Source of the DNA: Bicyclus anynana
Lineage: Eukaryota; Arthropoda; Insecta; Lepidoptera; Nymphalidae
Direction: 5' to 3'
NCBI RefSeq assembly: GCF_947172395.1
Contig: NC_069083.1
Location: 5,612,501 to 5,676,500 of the forward strand
DNA: 64,000 nucleotides
Both the position numbers and the translations under genes were made by a program. Positions 11,890-22,878 of this stretch are shown one piece after another (the stretch's first letter is position 1; the number at the start of each line of letters is the position of its first letter). The notes below the pieces were generated by a model that searched no databases, had not been told where the DNA came from, and was given only the letters and a program-made list of their open reading frames with translations.

Positions 11890-13191
11890 TAGGATGTCAG
11901 ACTTAATGCTAACTGATACAAAATTGAGATTACAAGTATAGGTGAAAAATGTCATACTGGCAGCCCTTTGTGGATATCATTCGTAGTGTTGGTAGATAAC
12001 TTTGACAGTTGACATTGTGATTGGCTTTACAGAATACGAAAGTTACATACCTAATGTCAAAGTTAGTGAATTGGCTGGCAGATATGAAGCACAAAATAAA
12101 GTGTACACCCACACTAAATACTTGAATAACAAAGGCTCTCGTCTAATTTTGTCCATAAAGTAAAGTACTAAAATACGGGGTGGTTGGGTGGGTGGTTGTG
12201 TAATAAAGCCACAAAGTTAAATATCAATATTCAAAATATTTATTTGCGACGTCTATATTGAATGAATATGTACCATACCGAAGATGTATTTAAGAGTGTG
12301 CAATGTGTAATTTGGTGGTTACAAATGGTTCTGGATCTCAGATTCTGGAAAAGTTAGGAGCCTGATATTTAGGCAAATGATATTTCAAAGTGTTAGCTTC
12401 GTTATGACTATACAAAATACACAATTTGTAAAACTTTTCTCGATAGTTTATTTTTTTGAAAAATACATGTTTTGCTCACATTTTGCTTTCAATCTCAGGA
12501 AAAACAAACTTATTTTCTTAAATTTTTTGTATAGAAAATTAGGTATATATCTTTAACATGGCCATTTTGTTTTTCGTTATGTTGTTTAATTTACTTGTAA
12601 TTAGGTAAAAATGGTTTTGGCGCTCACGTCATAAAATTTTCGTCGCGCGTCAATCGCTCCGTGCTTTTCACTCGCGTGAAAGTCAGAATTCGGTGTCTCG
12701 TTTGCGCTTGGAATTTTATCCATATCGTACCGACGCGCTGCGCGCTCTTAAGTATGGTAGGTACATATTCATCCTGCTTGGTTACCATGTAACCAGTAAA
12801 GACGTACATCTGTACTGGTCAGTGTTGTAGTAGAGGATCGCAATACCTAACCTACCCAATATATGTAGTAGGGGAATTACCCCCATCTGTTTTCTGGATG
12901 AAAAGATTTTTATATCAAATTAAATATGTCTATAAATATATTGCCTAAAAATCAGTCTAGAATATGATTATTTTTTTTTTTTAATTTTCACTGGTTTGAT
13001 TATCCGACAGTCATCATATCAAGGGCTAAGTCTTCGTAAACTTAGTTTAATGTATCTACAATTCCAATTACCAATACCCTTATAGGCTTTTAAACTTAAC
13101 TTTACTTAATACAATAATAATAAGCTGTAGTAATTTTGATGGCATTATTTATGAATATTTTAAGCGCGATGATTAAAGCTATAAATATTTA
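11890..13191. other. nothing assigned
   Basis: AT-rich non-coding DNA with a short G-rich run at about 12177-12200 (ggggtggttgggtgggtgg) that might form a G-quadruplex. Confidence 0.4.
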
Positions 13192-13542
13192 AACAAATGC
13201 AGTGGCATAGCGTACCTTGGCGGGGCTCTGTATCAGAATTAGTTGGGGGGCCCAATGAAGGGTAAAGATTTCTCACAAAAGAAACAAAAATGCTTGCTTA
13301 AAATAAATATCATAGTGACTTAAGTTAAGTAGGATGTTTACAATTTTTGGGCGCACCGGAACCCGGGAAAAAAGAGATTGTTTTTTTTCGACTTTAGTCA
13401 ATGTCAGCACCAGATTATGTGAGATAGGTAGTAGATTACATTTTACTAGTTTTTCCTTTCACACGTAAGGGGCCTCTGTAGTTCGGGGGCCCCGTATCAA
13501 TGATACGGCTGATACGGCGGTAGCTACGCCCCTAAACAAATG
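13192..13542. mobile_element. hAT-like MITE with 8-bp target duplication
   Basis: The 335-base element (13200-13534) is flanked by aacaaatg on both sides (13192-13199 and 13535-13542), the 8-bp length expected for hAT elements. Ends are CAGTGGCATAGCGTACC and the reverse complement of TAGGGGCGTAGCTACC. G-rich subterminal blocks (ggggggccc; cgggggccccg) lie near both ends. No transposase, so it is non-autonomous. Confidence 0.82.
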
Positions 13543-13559
13543 TATAAATTCGTGTTTTT

Positions 13560-14313
13560 GGAAAAATTCTATAATACTGAATAACCTATTCTATAATACT
13601 GAATGACGGAGAGGGCGCCACCGTTGCCCTGTCAATACATAATTAACGAGCTCCGTGTTTTTTATCAACATTTATTTAATAAACATAACTTAATCTATCA
13701 TAAAAGTGCTGAAAAACTGTTGTGATGTGAAAATCAGTAAAGTGAAATAACAAAACTGCTTAAAACAAGGCGCCGTGTAAATATATAGTGTTGTTTACAG
13801 TGTACATAAATTTGAACTTCAACTGACAATAATATACTCGCATAAACCTATTTGAGACCGTAAAACTTTACTAAGTGTCTATAAATATACAGTGGTTATC
13901 TCAAAAACTGAAAGAAAAACAAGTTTTTTTACTAAAAGATTTTCACTTTTAAATACAAACAGTGATTGTTTTAAAAAAACAGTTTATCATGTATCAATAA
14001 GTACGCGCAACGCCATCTACTGACTGATAGCGAATCTATTTTACGAAATCACAATTGTGTCAATAAGTACGAGCAACGCCATCTACTGACTGATCGCGAA
14101 CCTATTTCACGAAATCACAGTGACTATATACTAACGCTGCAACGGGGGACTTTTAACTGGCAAAATATTTTTAATGTCTAACAGTAGAGGGAACTAGGAG
14201 TACCGTCAATGACACATAAACATTATTACTGCTTAGTGCCGACTTCTTGCGTCGGCCGCTGCAGCTTGGTAACCAGAGAACATTTTAAATTTGGAACAAT
14301 ATTATAATTGAAA
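13560..14313 (+). other. probable LINE 5' UTR with tandem promoter-like repeat
   Basis: Lies directly upstream of LINE ORF1. Two tandem 66-base units occur at 13994-14059 and 14060-14125 (both start tcaataagtacg, both contain caacgccatctactgactga). Repeated 5' UTR units act as promoters in some LINEs; that role here is inference. The 5' boundary is uncertain and may be near the gagagggcgccaccg block at about 13610. Confidence 0.5.
13994..14125 (+). repeat. two 66-base tandem units
   Basis: Head-to-tail units, about 90% alike, with a core caacgccatctactgactga. They end about 190 bases before the ORF1 start codon. Confidence 0.8.
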
Positions 14314-15396
14314 ATGGCCAACAAATGTGCTGGGTGCGGAAAATTCATGAACCCGTCCGAAGGGGCTTCGTGCTCTTCATGCAAGAGTATTTTCCATAAT
14401 GTGTGCGTAGGCATACAAGAGAAAACCAGATTACCAGCCGGCTGGACGTGCCCGGACTGTAAAGCGAAACGGCCGAGGAAAAATAACGACGACACCCCGG
14501 TGAAAACGACCGCGGCGCGCGAGCTTGTGCCAGACACAGCCGGCGAAGGTCGGCATAGCCCGGCGAGTGGGGTTATCGGTAATAGAGCAGGAGACAGCTC
14601 CATGGCCGAAGAATTGAGGCTATTCCGAGACACGTTCAAGGAAGAAATTGGAGCCTTGCGTAAAGAAATGCAGGAGATAAGAAGAGAGCTCTCAAACGTC
14701 TCAGCCTCCTTATTACGCTGTGACAAGCGAATCGATAATCTGGAGTCGAGGTTTATCAACGCACAGAAGGAAAATAACAAACGTATGGAGGAATTGGAGG
14801 GGAAAATCGTCACCCAATCGGATACTCGTGCTAATAATAATAATAATATGGATAGCACCATCGCTCAACTGAAATCCGAACTAAATGACAGAGACCAAGA
14901 GCTCCTCCTCAACGATGTTGAAATAACTAGCATACCGGAGGAGAAAATGGAGAACACGGCCCACGTAGCCTCTTTAATAGCTGTCAAACTGGGGGTTAAA
15001 ATTGGAGAGGGAGACATTGTGAAGGCGGAGCGCGTAGGCCCCGCACGCGCAGGCCGAGAGGATGCCGCGCGCCCGATCGTTGTGCGGCTGGTGCGGCGCG
15101 CACTACGCGACGAGTTGTTGAAGGCAGCGCGCGTGCGGCGAGGGGCCACCACCGCAGACATGGGGCTCCCGGGTTCGCCACGACGCTTCTATGTGAATGA
15201 GCGGCTAACCAAAACTAACCGACAATTATTCAACAACGCGCGAGCGACGGCGAAGAAGTGCCGGTGGAAATATACGTGGACAAGAGATGGCCGGATTTAT
15301 GCTAGAAAGAGCGAGGGCCAATCAGGGCTCCGAATTAGGACAGAACAAGATATTTTTCGTGTCTTTGGTACCGACAAAGTCGATACAAATTGTTAG
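14314..15396 (+). CDS. LINE ORF1 protein with PHD-type zinc finger (CR1/Jockey-like)
   Basis: A complete 360-codon ORF1 of a non-LTR retrotransposon. I chose the ATG at 14314 (context gaaaatgg, a good eukaryotic start) giving MANKCAGCGK; a TTG two codons earlier is not a likely start. Residues C5, C8, C20, C23, H28, C31, C46 and C49 fit a C4-H-C3 PHD-like finger. A basic stretch follows, then a charged coiled-coil-like region (about 95-190) and a basic C-terminal part (about 195-340) like the RNA/DNA-binding C-terminal domains of insect LINE ORF1 proteins. The likely role is to bind the element RNA and chaperone it to target DNA. The frame has no stops. GC content is well above the flanks, most strongly near 15030-15180. 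ORF2 remnants follow on the same strand. Confidence 0.85.
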   Translation: MANKCAGCGKFMNPSEGASCSSCKSIFHNVCVGIQEKTRLPAGWTCPDCKAKRPRKNNDDTPVKTTAARELVPDTAGEGRHSPASGVIGNRAGDSSMAEELRLFRDTFKEEIGALRKEMQEIRRELSNVSASLLRCDKRIDNLESRFINAQKENNKRMEELEGKIVTQSDTRANNNNNMDSTIAQLKSELNDRDQELLLNDVEITSIPEEKMENTAHVASLIAVKLGVKIGEGDIVKAERVGPARAGREDAARPIVVRLVRRALRDELLKAARVRRGATTADMGLPGSPRRFYVNERLTKTNRQLFNNARATAKKCRWKYTWTRDGRIYARKSEGQSGLRIRTEQDIFRVFGTDKVDTNC

Positions 15397-15663
15397 GAGT
15401 TTATATTGCTATTATATTTACATAATTATATTTATAATTGTATATGTTATATTTAGTAGTTTATATATTTTATTTACAATATGTAACTTATGCCACGAGT
15501 TAGCTAAACATAGTTTTTGCTTAATTATGTATTATGATTATTATATTTATTTAATGAATTTGAACTTATTATCAATAAGTGGAAAAAATAATTTAATTTC
15601 TCTATTTGTATATCTTGCTACATGGTATTTATGGCTTCAAGACAATCGGTTTTTAATTTCTAA
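15397..15663 (+). other. AT-rich spacer between LINE ORF1 and ORF2
   Basis: Very AT-rich, in contrast with ORF1. An overlapping frame (15287-15691) encodes a run of hydrophobic residues but looks like a compositional artefact. The frame leading into ORF2 opens after a stop at 15661-15663 and has no ATG before the endonuclease motifs, so the start of ORF2 translation is not visible. Confidence 0.6.
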
Positions 15664-16476
15664 ATATCCACAGGCGCTAAAAATAATCTAAAGCTTGGTT
15701 TGTTAAATATTAGATCACTCAGGACAGGAAAAGTGGAACTGGTAGAGGCCATGAGGAAGTACGCTCCGGATATATTAGCACTGAATGAAACGTGGTTATA
15801 TAGTGGTGAGGATATTAGCACTTTCCAGATACCGGGATATACTTTAAAACATACACCGAGATCTACAGATAAAAGAGGAGGAGGCGTCGGGTTCTACATA
15901 AGGAAAGGCCTGACAGCGCGAGTAATCCAACACCCACAGACAGACCTGGAACAGATGTGGCTGCGTGTAACGTTGAAGGGAATGCATTTAGCTGTGGGAA
16001 CCGCTTACCGCCCGGAATACTTATATGTCAATAAATCTATTAACGAGTTAAGCGACACGCTGAGTGCATTATCAACGTACGATTTTCTGTGTTTACTTAC
16101 GGACTTTAATGAAGATTTATTGGATAACAACAGCAAAAATGCAAGAGAGCTTCTAACATTCCTTGATCAGCAAAACTATACACAGCTTGTACGGGAACCG
16201 ACAAGAGTTACTGAAACATCCTCTACGTTACTGGATTTAATCATTACAGATTCACCAACGCGTTGCAAAAATCTAGAGGTTATACATAACAAGTGCTTGA
16301 GTGATCACGCTTTGGTAATAGCTGAATTCAATATTAGGAAGCCAAAAATACAATTTGACTATATCAACAAAAGATACTTAAATGAAATAAATGAAAAGGC
16401 CTTCTATAATGATCTTCATACTATAAAGTGGGAAGATATTATGCAGGTAGAGACCCTAGATGCTATGGTAAAGTAG
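15664..16476 (+). pseudogene. LINE ORF2, N-terminal endonuclease part only
   Basis: This frame encodes an apurinic-like (EEP family) endonuclease that would nick target DNA to start target-primed reverse transcription. Counting from the TTG at 15700, visible motifs are LNIRSL (N3), ALNETWL (E30), AYRPE (Y103), DFNED (D135, N137; a T replaces the usual G before DFN), LLDLIIT (D179) and SDH (201-203). All residues expected for catalysis are kept. The frame continues about 50 codons past the nuclease and stops at 16474-16476. The reverse transcriptase that should follow is missing: no F/YxDD motif or other RT block is present. It is followed in another frame by the ORF2 C-terminus, so the ORF is broken by an internal deletion plus frame change. 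Confidence 0.85.
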
Positions 16477-17192
16477 TAAGTATAATTGGAAGACATCCGG
16501 ACATGTCGCTGAATGGGGAAGTGATTGAGCGTGTAACCGTAGCAAAAAACCTAGGGCTGTATATAGACGAGGAGCTAAGATTCATAGAACATATTCAAAC
16601 CAAGATAAGATTTGCTTTTTATAAGTTAAAGGTGCTGTACGGATTGCGACGTTTTTTAACGGAAAGAGTCCGACACACTCTTGTAGAGTCACTTATTCTG
16701 TCACCACTTAATTACTGTGACACTATTTACGGACCTCGTCTTCTGAAAAAGACTGAACATGCTGTACAGCGCCTTCAAAATGCATGCATTAGGTTCTGTT
16801 ATAATACTCCAAAAAGAAGCCATATCACACCGGTGCTAAATAAACATAAAATCATGAATATGAAGTCACGTAGAAGTTTGCACTTGATAATGTTAATACG
16901 GAGAATATTGCAAGGTAACCGACCCACCTACCTGTGTGAGCGACTGCTTTGGCGGAAGGATCGAGGAGTGACGCGGGTTATCAACCAATGCAAACTGGTG
17001 ATTCCTAGTTATAGAAATGCAGCGTTTAGGGGATGCTTTCGTTTCGCTGCGGCTAAGATTTGGAATGACCTCCCACCTCCAATTCGTATTCAGGGTAAGA
17101 TTGTTAGCGAAGCTACCTTTAAATACAAAGTGAGAAATTTTTACATTAATTCTCAAATAGAGGCAGCACGATTTATTTATAGTAAATTATGA
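16470..17192 (+). pseudogene. LINE ORF2, C-terminal part after RT deletion
   Basis: From about codon 16470 the frame reads VVSIIGRHPD, then LNGE and NLGLYID, which in CR1/Jockey ORF2 proteins lies just after the reverse transcriptase catalytic motif. It continues through a helical C-terminal region with LSPLNYCD and ends with AAAKIWNDLPPPIR, a typical ORF2 C-terminal motif, and a stop at 17190-17192. It joins the endonuclease part near 16470, but in a different frame, so about 1.5 kb (estimated from usual ORF2 lengths) containing the RT fingers and palm is lost. The open frame upstream of 16470 (to 16428) is a shadow of the endonuclease reading. Confidence 0.82.
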
Positions 17193-17735
17193 GATAATTA
17201 TTCCACAATTCTAATTCTACTTCTCCTTTTTTTCCATATATTTATATATTTTCTTTGTTAATATAATAAATTCATTGATATTTAACTCGTATTTTTTTTG
17301 TATGTATTTAATATGTGTGTAGATATATGTGATTATACATATATGTATTATTATGTATTATTTTATACCTTAATGTATTATTTTTGTATATTGTATATTA
17401 TTAAAGTATTGATTTTGTAAAGTGTATTTTTTTGAGTTTATGTTTATGCTGTTCTATTTTTTCTTTAAAATGATATACTAGTAAGCACGGTGCACGTTAG
17501 ACCGTTGTAACGGAGCAAACTGAAAATCAGCGCTGTGCACTATGCACAGCATAAGGCTGAGTTTGCGACCAGTTGCCATGTTACTAGGTAGGCGAGTAAT
17601 AATAATTAGTTTCTTTTTTTCGTTTCATTTTTGTATTATAGCTTAAGCACAATAATTAAAATTAAATTGATTTTATGTATGCCTAGTAATAAGTATGGTA
17701 ATAAAGATTATTTTATTATTTATTATTATTATTAT
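17193..17735 (+). other. probable LINE 3' UTR and tail
   Basis: AT-rich sequence, then a block with tgtgcactatgcacag, ggctgagtttgcgaccagtt and actaggtaggcgagtaata, ending in an AATAAAG signal and a TTATTATT-type tail (about 17700-17735). No target duplication matching the 5' side was found, so both outer boundaries are approximate. Confidence 0.55.
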
Positions 17736-18050
17736 AACCTTGAATCAAAGATTTGCGTTGTTTTAGACGTCGCTTCACTCACAGACTTATGCTAAGTATG
17801 CTTGTCGACATGATTTTGTGGTACACGAAGTACCTACCTGGACCGGTGCCAGATCTACACAAAATGTTGGCATTATAATTCAAGGGCATTTACTTCGTTA
17901 AATTAGCTATACGTACTATAATATTTTTTGTATTTCTTCCTTTAGATATTGAGGAATTATTGCCAGAGACATTTTAAAACTCGTAACCGCACTTAACCGC
18001 AGTCCGTATGAGACCTAAGCGATCTACTAAAAAACGTTTTTCTTAAAATA
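17736..18050. other. nothing assigned
   Basis: Non-coding AT-rich DNA between the LINE tail and SINE A. Confidence 0.4.
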
Positions 18051-18325
18051 TATCATCATTATCAACCCATTTTCGACTCACTACTGTGCTCGAGTCTGCT
18101 CTCAGAATGAGAAGGGTTAGGCCAATAGTTCACCACGCTTGCCCATTGCGGATTTGCAGACTTCACACACGTAGAGAATAGAGAAAATTCTCTGGTATGC
18201 AGGTTTCCTCGCGTGGTTTCCTTCACAGTTTGACACGTGATATTTAATTTCTTAAAATTCACACAACTGAAAACTTGCACACATCCTCTGTAATCGGAGG
18301 CAGATATCATATCCACTGGGCTAAA
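18051..18325 (-). repeat. SINE A (tRNA-headed), reverse, mutated head
   Basis: Starts with the reversed tail (atcatcattatcaaccc) and ends near the tRNA head, where the A-box remains only as ttttagcccagtgg on the minus strand and the B box is altered. The body blocks gcagacttcacacacg and cgtgatatttaatttctt match the other SINE A copies. Confidence 0.8.
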
Positions 18326-18856
18326 AGTGTACATCTCGTTTGAAAACAGGTTTCTATCTGTCATTTCTTTGCATTTTGGTAACATTCGCTTTTAATGCAG
18401 CAGATCTTAATGTTTTTTTTAGAATGTCGGTTAAATTTTAGTAAGCTTTTGTATTTAATCACTGTTTTAATATTGTATACTATATAATATAAGTAGGTAG
18501 GAATTTGTTATTATTAACGCCTTTGTGTTTATGTTAGCTTTTCGTCACTGCGCAAAAGGTAGGCTTTTGTGAAATATCATCACATTTTACGGCGACGTCT
18601 ATAAGCCTCATTTATCACTTTACTCCTTCGACTGAGAGTAATTTCATTCGTGATTCAGTCTTTTTATATTATTATTGTAGACATTTTTGTGTGTTACTAC
18701 GCAACTTTCAAAAGCTAATTAATTTTATCGCCTGTTCTTTCAATTTACGAGAATTTGTTTTCTACTTCGTACGCGTGAAGTTAATTTTTTTGTTCTTTTT
18801 CACAAATCACATGTATTTGTTTGGTATAAAAAGTAGCCTATATGCTGCTACTGCTA
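18326..18856. other. nothing assigned
   Basis: AT-rich; a 60-codon ORF at 18691-18873 is hydrophobic and compositionally AT-driven. Confidence 0.4.
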
Positions 18857-19169
18857 AACAAGTTAGCCCTTGACTACAATCTCACCTGATGGTAAGTCAT
18901 GATGCTGTCTAAGATGGAAGTGGGCTAACTTGTTAGGAGGAGGATGAAAATCCACACCCCTTTCGGTTTCTACACGGCATCGTACCGGAACGCTAAATCG
19001 CTTGGCGGTACGTCTTTGCCGGTAGTCTGGTAACTAGCCACGGCCAAAGCCTCCCACCAGCCAGACCTGGACAAATTAAGAAAATCTCAATCTGCCCAGC
19101 CGGGGATCGAACCCAGGACCTCCGTTTTGTTAATCCACCGCGCATACCACTGCGCCACGGAGGTCGTCA
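18857..19169 (-). repeat. SINE B (tRNA-headed), full length, reverse
   Basis: Minus strand begins gacgacctccgtggcgcagt, with A box at 19147-19157 (reversed) and B box ggttcgatccc near 19105. The body and the aagttagccctt 3' block match 5143-5465 closely. Best-preserved SINE B copy here. Confidence 0.88.
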
Positions 19170-20150
19170 AAAACCTCCTCTATCTTCCAATGACAGTCCC
19201 ATAAAAATTCCCATATATAGTTCCATATATATTAGCCGAGACAAGCATAAAGACAGACAAATAAACAAAATTTAAAAAAAATGCTTGTTTTTGCTTTGGT
19301 TTCGTGTAAATAACTATAAATTTGATAAAATACAGTTATCTGGCAGTACATCAGAGACAGACAATTCAATTTTACTTACTTAAATAAGTCGTATATAAGA
19401 CAAAGACAAAACTTGACTGACAAATGTGATGAAACCTGCCCTAGATAAATAAATAAATTTGTTAGATACAAAAATGCAAGTTAATATGAATAACATTTAA
19501 GAAATTTTGCTTCGAGATAACTTAAATCATATTTTGTAGTACAAATTTTGTATTCAGAACAAAATATGCATTACAAAGTAACAATTCAATTTGTTTATGC
19601 CAACATTTTCATTCACCTTACAGCCACACCTGATTGAATAGAATGGATGGTAGAGAGCGAAACGTGGGTATGTATGAAAGTACTAGATAATGGTCGTACA
19701 GTTGGCTGTCATCCAAGACTTCTAACCGATATGCTGGTTATGTTATATCAAACACTCTTAGGAGGAATTTGTTGCATCGGTTTGGATCATTTTTGGCTTA
19801 CAATCAATCAACACGAATGAATATTTAATAAAATTAAAAAAAAAACATGTACACTTGCAACCCCAGACGCACTGCGGATAGATTGCCGACCTTTGAGGGA
19901 TCAGTTTACTAGTAATAAAGAATGTTCTCTCTTCCGTGGAAGCACTGCTTATTGTTTCTGCCGCTAAGCATCATTGCTGTGTTCTGATCTAAGGTTCTGG
20001 CGGTTGCCAATGTAATTTCAGGCACATAATGCTTAAAAGACCTGCTTCTTCGCTTCTGCTGCTTTTCAGTGTGATCGACACAGTATGGTACAAAGTACCA
20101 GTGTCAATGTATGTATGTTCTCTGTATGCTTAATGAAGCGATGCTCTTTT
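19170..20150. other. nothing assigned
   Basis: No ORF or terminal repeat seen. Confidence 0.4.
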
Positions 20151-20850
20151 AACCGACTTCAAAAAGGAGGAGGTTCTCTTCTCAATTTGACCGCTATGTT
20201 TTTTTTATGTACCTACATCGATTACTCGAAGACGCCTGAACCAATATTTTTTTTTTTGTTTTATAGGGTATACTCCCCATGTGTATCATACTCCCCACCA
20301 TATTCACCTAGTCCGATGATGTATTAATTCAAGCCATGAATATTGAAACGTGGTTCTTTCAGAAAATGCTTCAATAAATACGACAGCGGCTTAGCACTGC
20401 CTTCAAACTGATCAGCAGGTAGAACATAATAATATTATGATGTTATTATTATAGGACTCAAAGTGACTACAAATATAAGGAAACTAATGTCGGACAAAGG
20501 TTATGATTCACAACACTTGTCCGGATAACTTAATTAACAAATCAAACTGTAACCAAAATAAGTCCCTAGAATGGCAGAGAATGACCATGAGTGGAGTCAC
20601 GCACTTGTGAGCGATGTATGTAGGGTTAAAGGCGCCTTTTACTGATATCAAACACTCCCCTTTTCCACTCAAGTCACTCTCCCCGCCTATCCCAAGTAAC
20701 CCATAAAGAATTACACAACAAGAGATGTGGACGGCTCGAACGCCACGAGCACACTGAAGCGGTCCGTACCGCAAGTCGTTGGAAAGCGGCGATAACATTA
20801 TTTTTCGCTTTTTAGTTTAGTGGGTACGTTTTTAGGTTTTGAAGTCGGTT
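20151..20850. mobile_element. 700-bp element with 'aaccgacttcaaaa' terminal inverted repeats
   Basis: Ends are aaccgacttcaaaa (20151-20164) and its exact complement (20837-20850). The left end continues with aggaggaggttct, a block common in lepidopteran repeats. The interior shares gtggttctttcagaaaa and cttcaaactgatcag with the inverted repeat at 54304-54622. ORFs of 80 and 96 codons inside have no domain. Non-autonomous; superfamily not clear. Confidence 0.65.
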
Positions 20851-21410
20851 GTATTTTTTTATTATTATTGATGGTTTTCCATCTAAATGCGATGGTAGAT
20901 TTATATTATCAGATGAGCTATCTACTTAAACCGTTAAATAATTCTATAAAAAAAATCAACCTCTTTTCCTTGTATTCCATATAAATTTTTATAACATTTT
21001 TAGTGTGTCTTGTTTTATGTGGTATATTTTGCGTCGAACGTGCGAACGGTCGTAACATTGGCAGCTTTAAGGAAGTGTGTAGGTAAAACACACTTACGTT
21101 TGGAGTGCCTTCTTATGTTTCTTGAAACGTTTTCATCCTACACTTGCGTTCCCGATAGACGTAAAATAGTACTTCGATTCTATTTTTATTTCTCTTTTTA
21201 AAATATATGTTGAAAGTAGAGGTATTTCAAAGTAAGCGTGTCCGGAGGAGGACTACCGCCATGCTTATTTCTAACGCAAAGCAATGAAAGCTGGGTTTCG
21301 GTTCTATGAGTTAAGGGTACGATTGCCGGTGAAACGCATGCACACGAAGCTTTGGTTTCTTGTTATCGGGCACAATATGTATCTACAGAATCTTGTGGTC
21401 CTTGCCAAAG
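20851..21410. other. nothing assigned
   Basis: Includes gatggttttccatctaaatg, whose core gatggttttccat recurs near 21750; otherwise no repeat structure. Confidence 0.35.
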
Positions 21411-21717
21411 ATTTTCTAATAGGAATATGTCACTAATGCGTCAAAACTGAGGCGAATAAAAGCGTCTAATTGACCGCATTTCATTGAGTCGCATAGTAAA
21501 CAACGAAAATTATTTGAACAAATAATATTTAAAAATATACATACCTATACAATGTCGAGTTGTATGTTTAGGAACTTTAAAAACAGTATATACATGAATA
21601 TATAATGGAATTAAACACAAAATTGTACCTACATGTGTGCGCATAGCAGAGTAGCTAAATTCGGCTCACTTTTTGCGGTAATTTTGTATGTATGCAGCAT
21701 GTCTATAGTATAAAATA
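21411..21717 (-). repeat. family Z MITE-like repeat, copy 1
   Basis: Matches 23859-24150 in the same orientation and 29236-29515 and 33445-33665 in reverse. Diagnostic blocks are gcgtcaaaactgaggcg, acaatgtcgagttgt and acatgtgtgcgc. The right end gtctatagtataaaat matches the terminal repeat defined in copy 2; the left terminal repeat is decayed. Confidence 0.65.
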
Positions 21718-22668
21718 TCGTTGGTCCTAGCATAACTTTACAATGGTGATGGTTTTCCATTTACTCCATCAACTTTTTTTTTTGGGCGATGAAGTCATCT
21801 ATAATTTTATTCCTATTTAAAATTCATTTTTAACTATTTTTGATTATACAAATCTACGAATTTACTTATTTATTATTTCGAAATAAGAATTTCTCTCCCA
21901 AGAAATGCAACACTATTAAGGATAACAATGGCGGATTGATGGCGTCTTCAATGCAGTAGTCGATTTGACGTTTTCTGTCAATTGTCATGCCATAGTTGCT
22001 TTAGGGCGCCATCTTTAAAATAACTCAAAAACTTTGGTTTTAATTTTATTTATTTCTTTTTATTTTGTTAGATTTATTCACTTATGTAGATTTTAATAAA
22101 TTCCTCGTATTTTTAAAATTTTAATGATACGGAGTACAAAAGTGGACCTGAAATGGACTATCTCCTTTGATATATTTTTATTTTACTCCAACCTCGCATC
22201 TCTCAGGAGGTATTTCCACAACGCTCAATAGCTAAGTCAAAGTTGTTGCGAGTAAAATTAAATTCGTCGAGTAAGTGTAAGTTATTTGCCTGCTTATGCT
22301 TGACTTATATTTGTAAGTAGTTTAGTTGATCTTAGCGGTTTCTGGGACAAAGTGCCCCCTCTTCTTGCGTCGACCGCGATGTCTTGCTCCTTGATAAATA
22401 GGTCAGGACGTAAATTTATCTAAACTAGTGTAGCTAGCTTAAGGTATTAGGCGAAATTTATATTCAAGTGCAGTGACGTTGAGCCCCAAGTCGCAATGGA
22501 AGTTAATTTAATAAATACAGTAACAAATTGACTAAACGTTCGTTATGATATTAAGTAAGAATGTTAGCAAAAGTTATACTCATTATCTATGTTCAAAGAA
22601 TATCTTTAAATTTTTCGAACAGTTATTACTCAATAACTAAGCCTTGCTTACCTAGAGGAAGACGCTAA
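21718..22668. other. nothing assigned
   Basis: AT-rich DNA with no recognised repeat boundary or ORF. Confidence 0.4.
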
Positions 22669-22878
22669 TCCTACTAATATTATAAACGCGAAAGTTTGCA
22701 TGGATGTCTGGATGTTTGTTACTCTTTACCGCCGCAACTATTAAACCGATTTGGCTGAAATTTGGAATGGAAATAGATTTCGCACATGGGCTGCTTTTAA
22801 TCCCAGAAAAAGCCATGGTTCCCGAGGGATTTGTAAAAAACTAAATTTCACGCAGACGAAGTCGCGGGCGACCGCTAG
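22669..22878 (+). mobile_element. short non-autonomous Helitron
   Basis: Starts TCCTACTAATATTATAAACG after an A and ends ggcgaccgCTAG before a T. It has the ggctgaaatttgg and ccatggttcccgag blocks once only, so it is the single-module relative of the Helitrons at 11512 and 27517. Confidence 0.85.

Noticed and set aside
14226..14861. 211-codon ORF on the minus strand
   Set aside because: Antisense to LINE ORF1, whose PHD finger and coiled-coil features show that the plus strand is the coding one.
15287..15691. 134-codon hydrophobic ORF
   Set aside because: It overlaps the ORF1 end and an AT-rich spacer; hydrophobic residues come from base composition.
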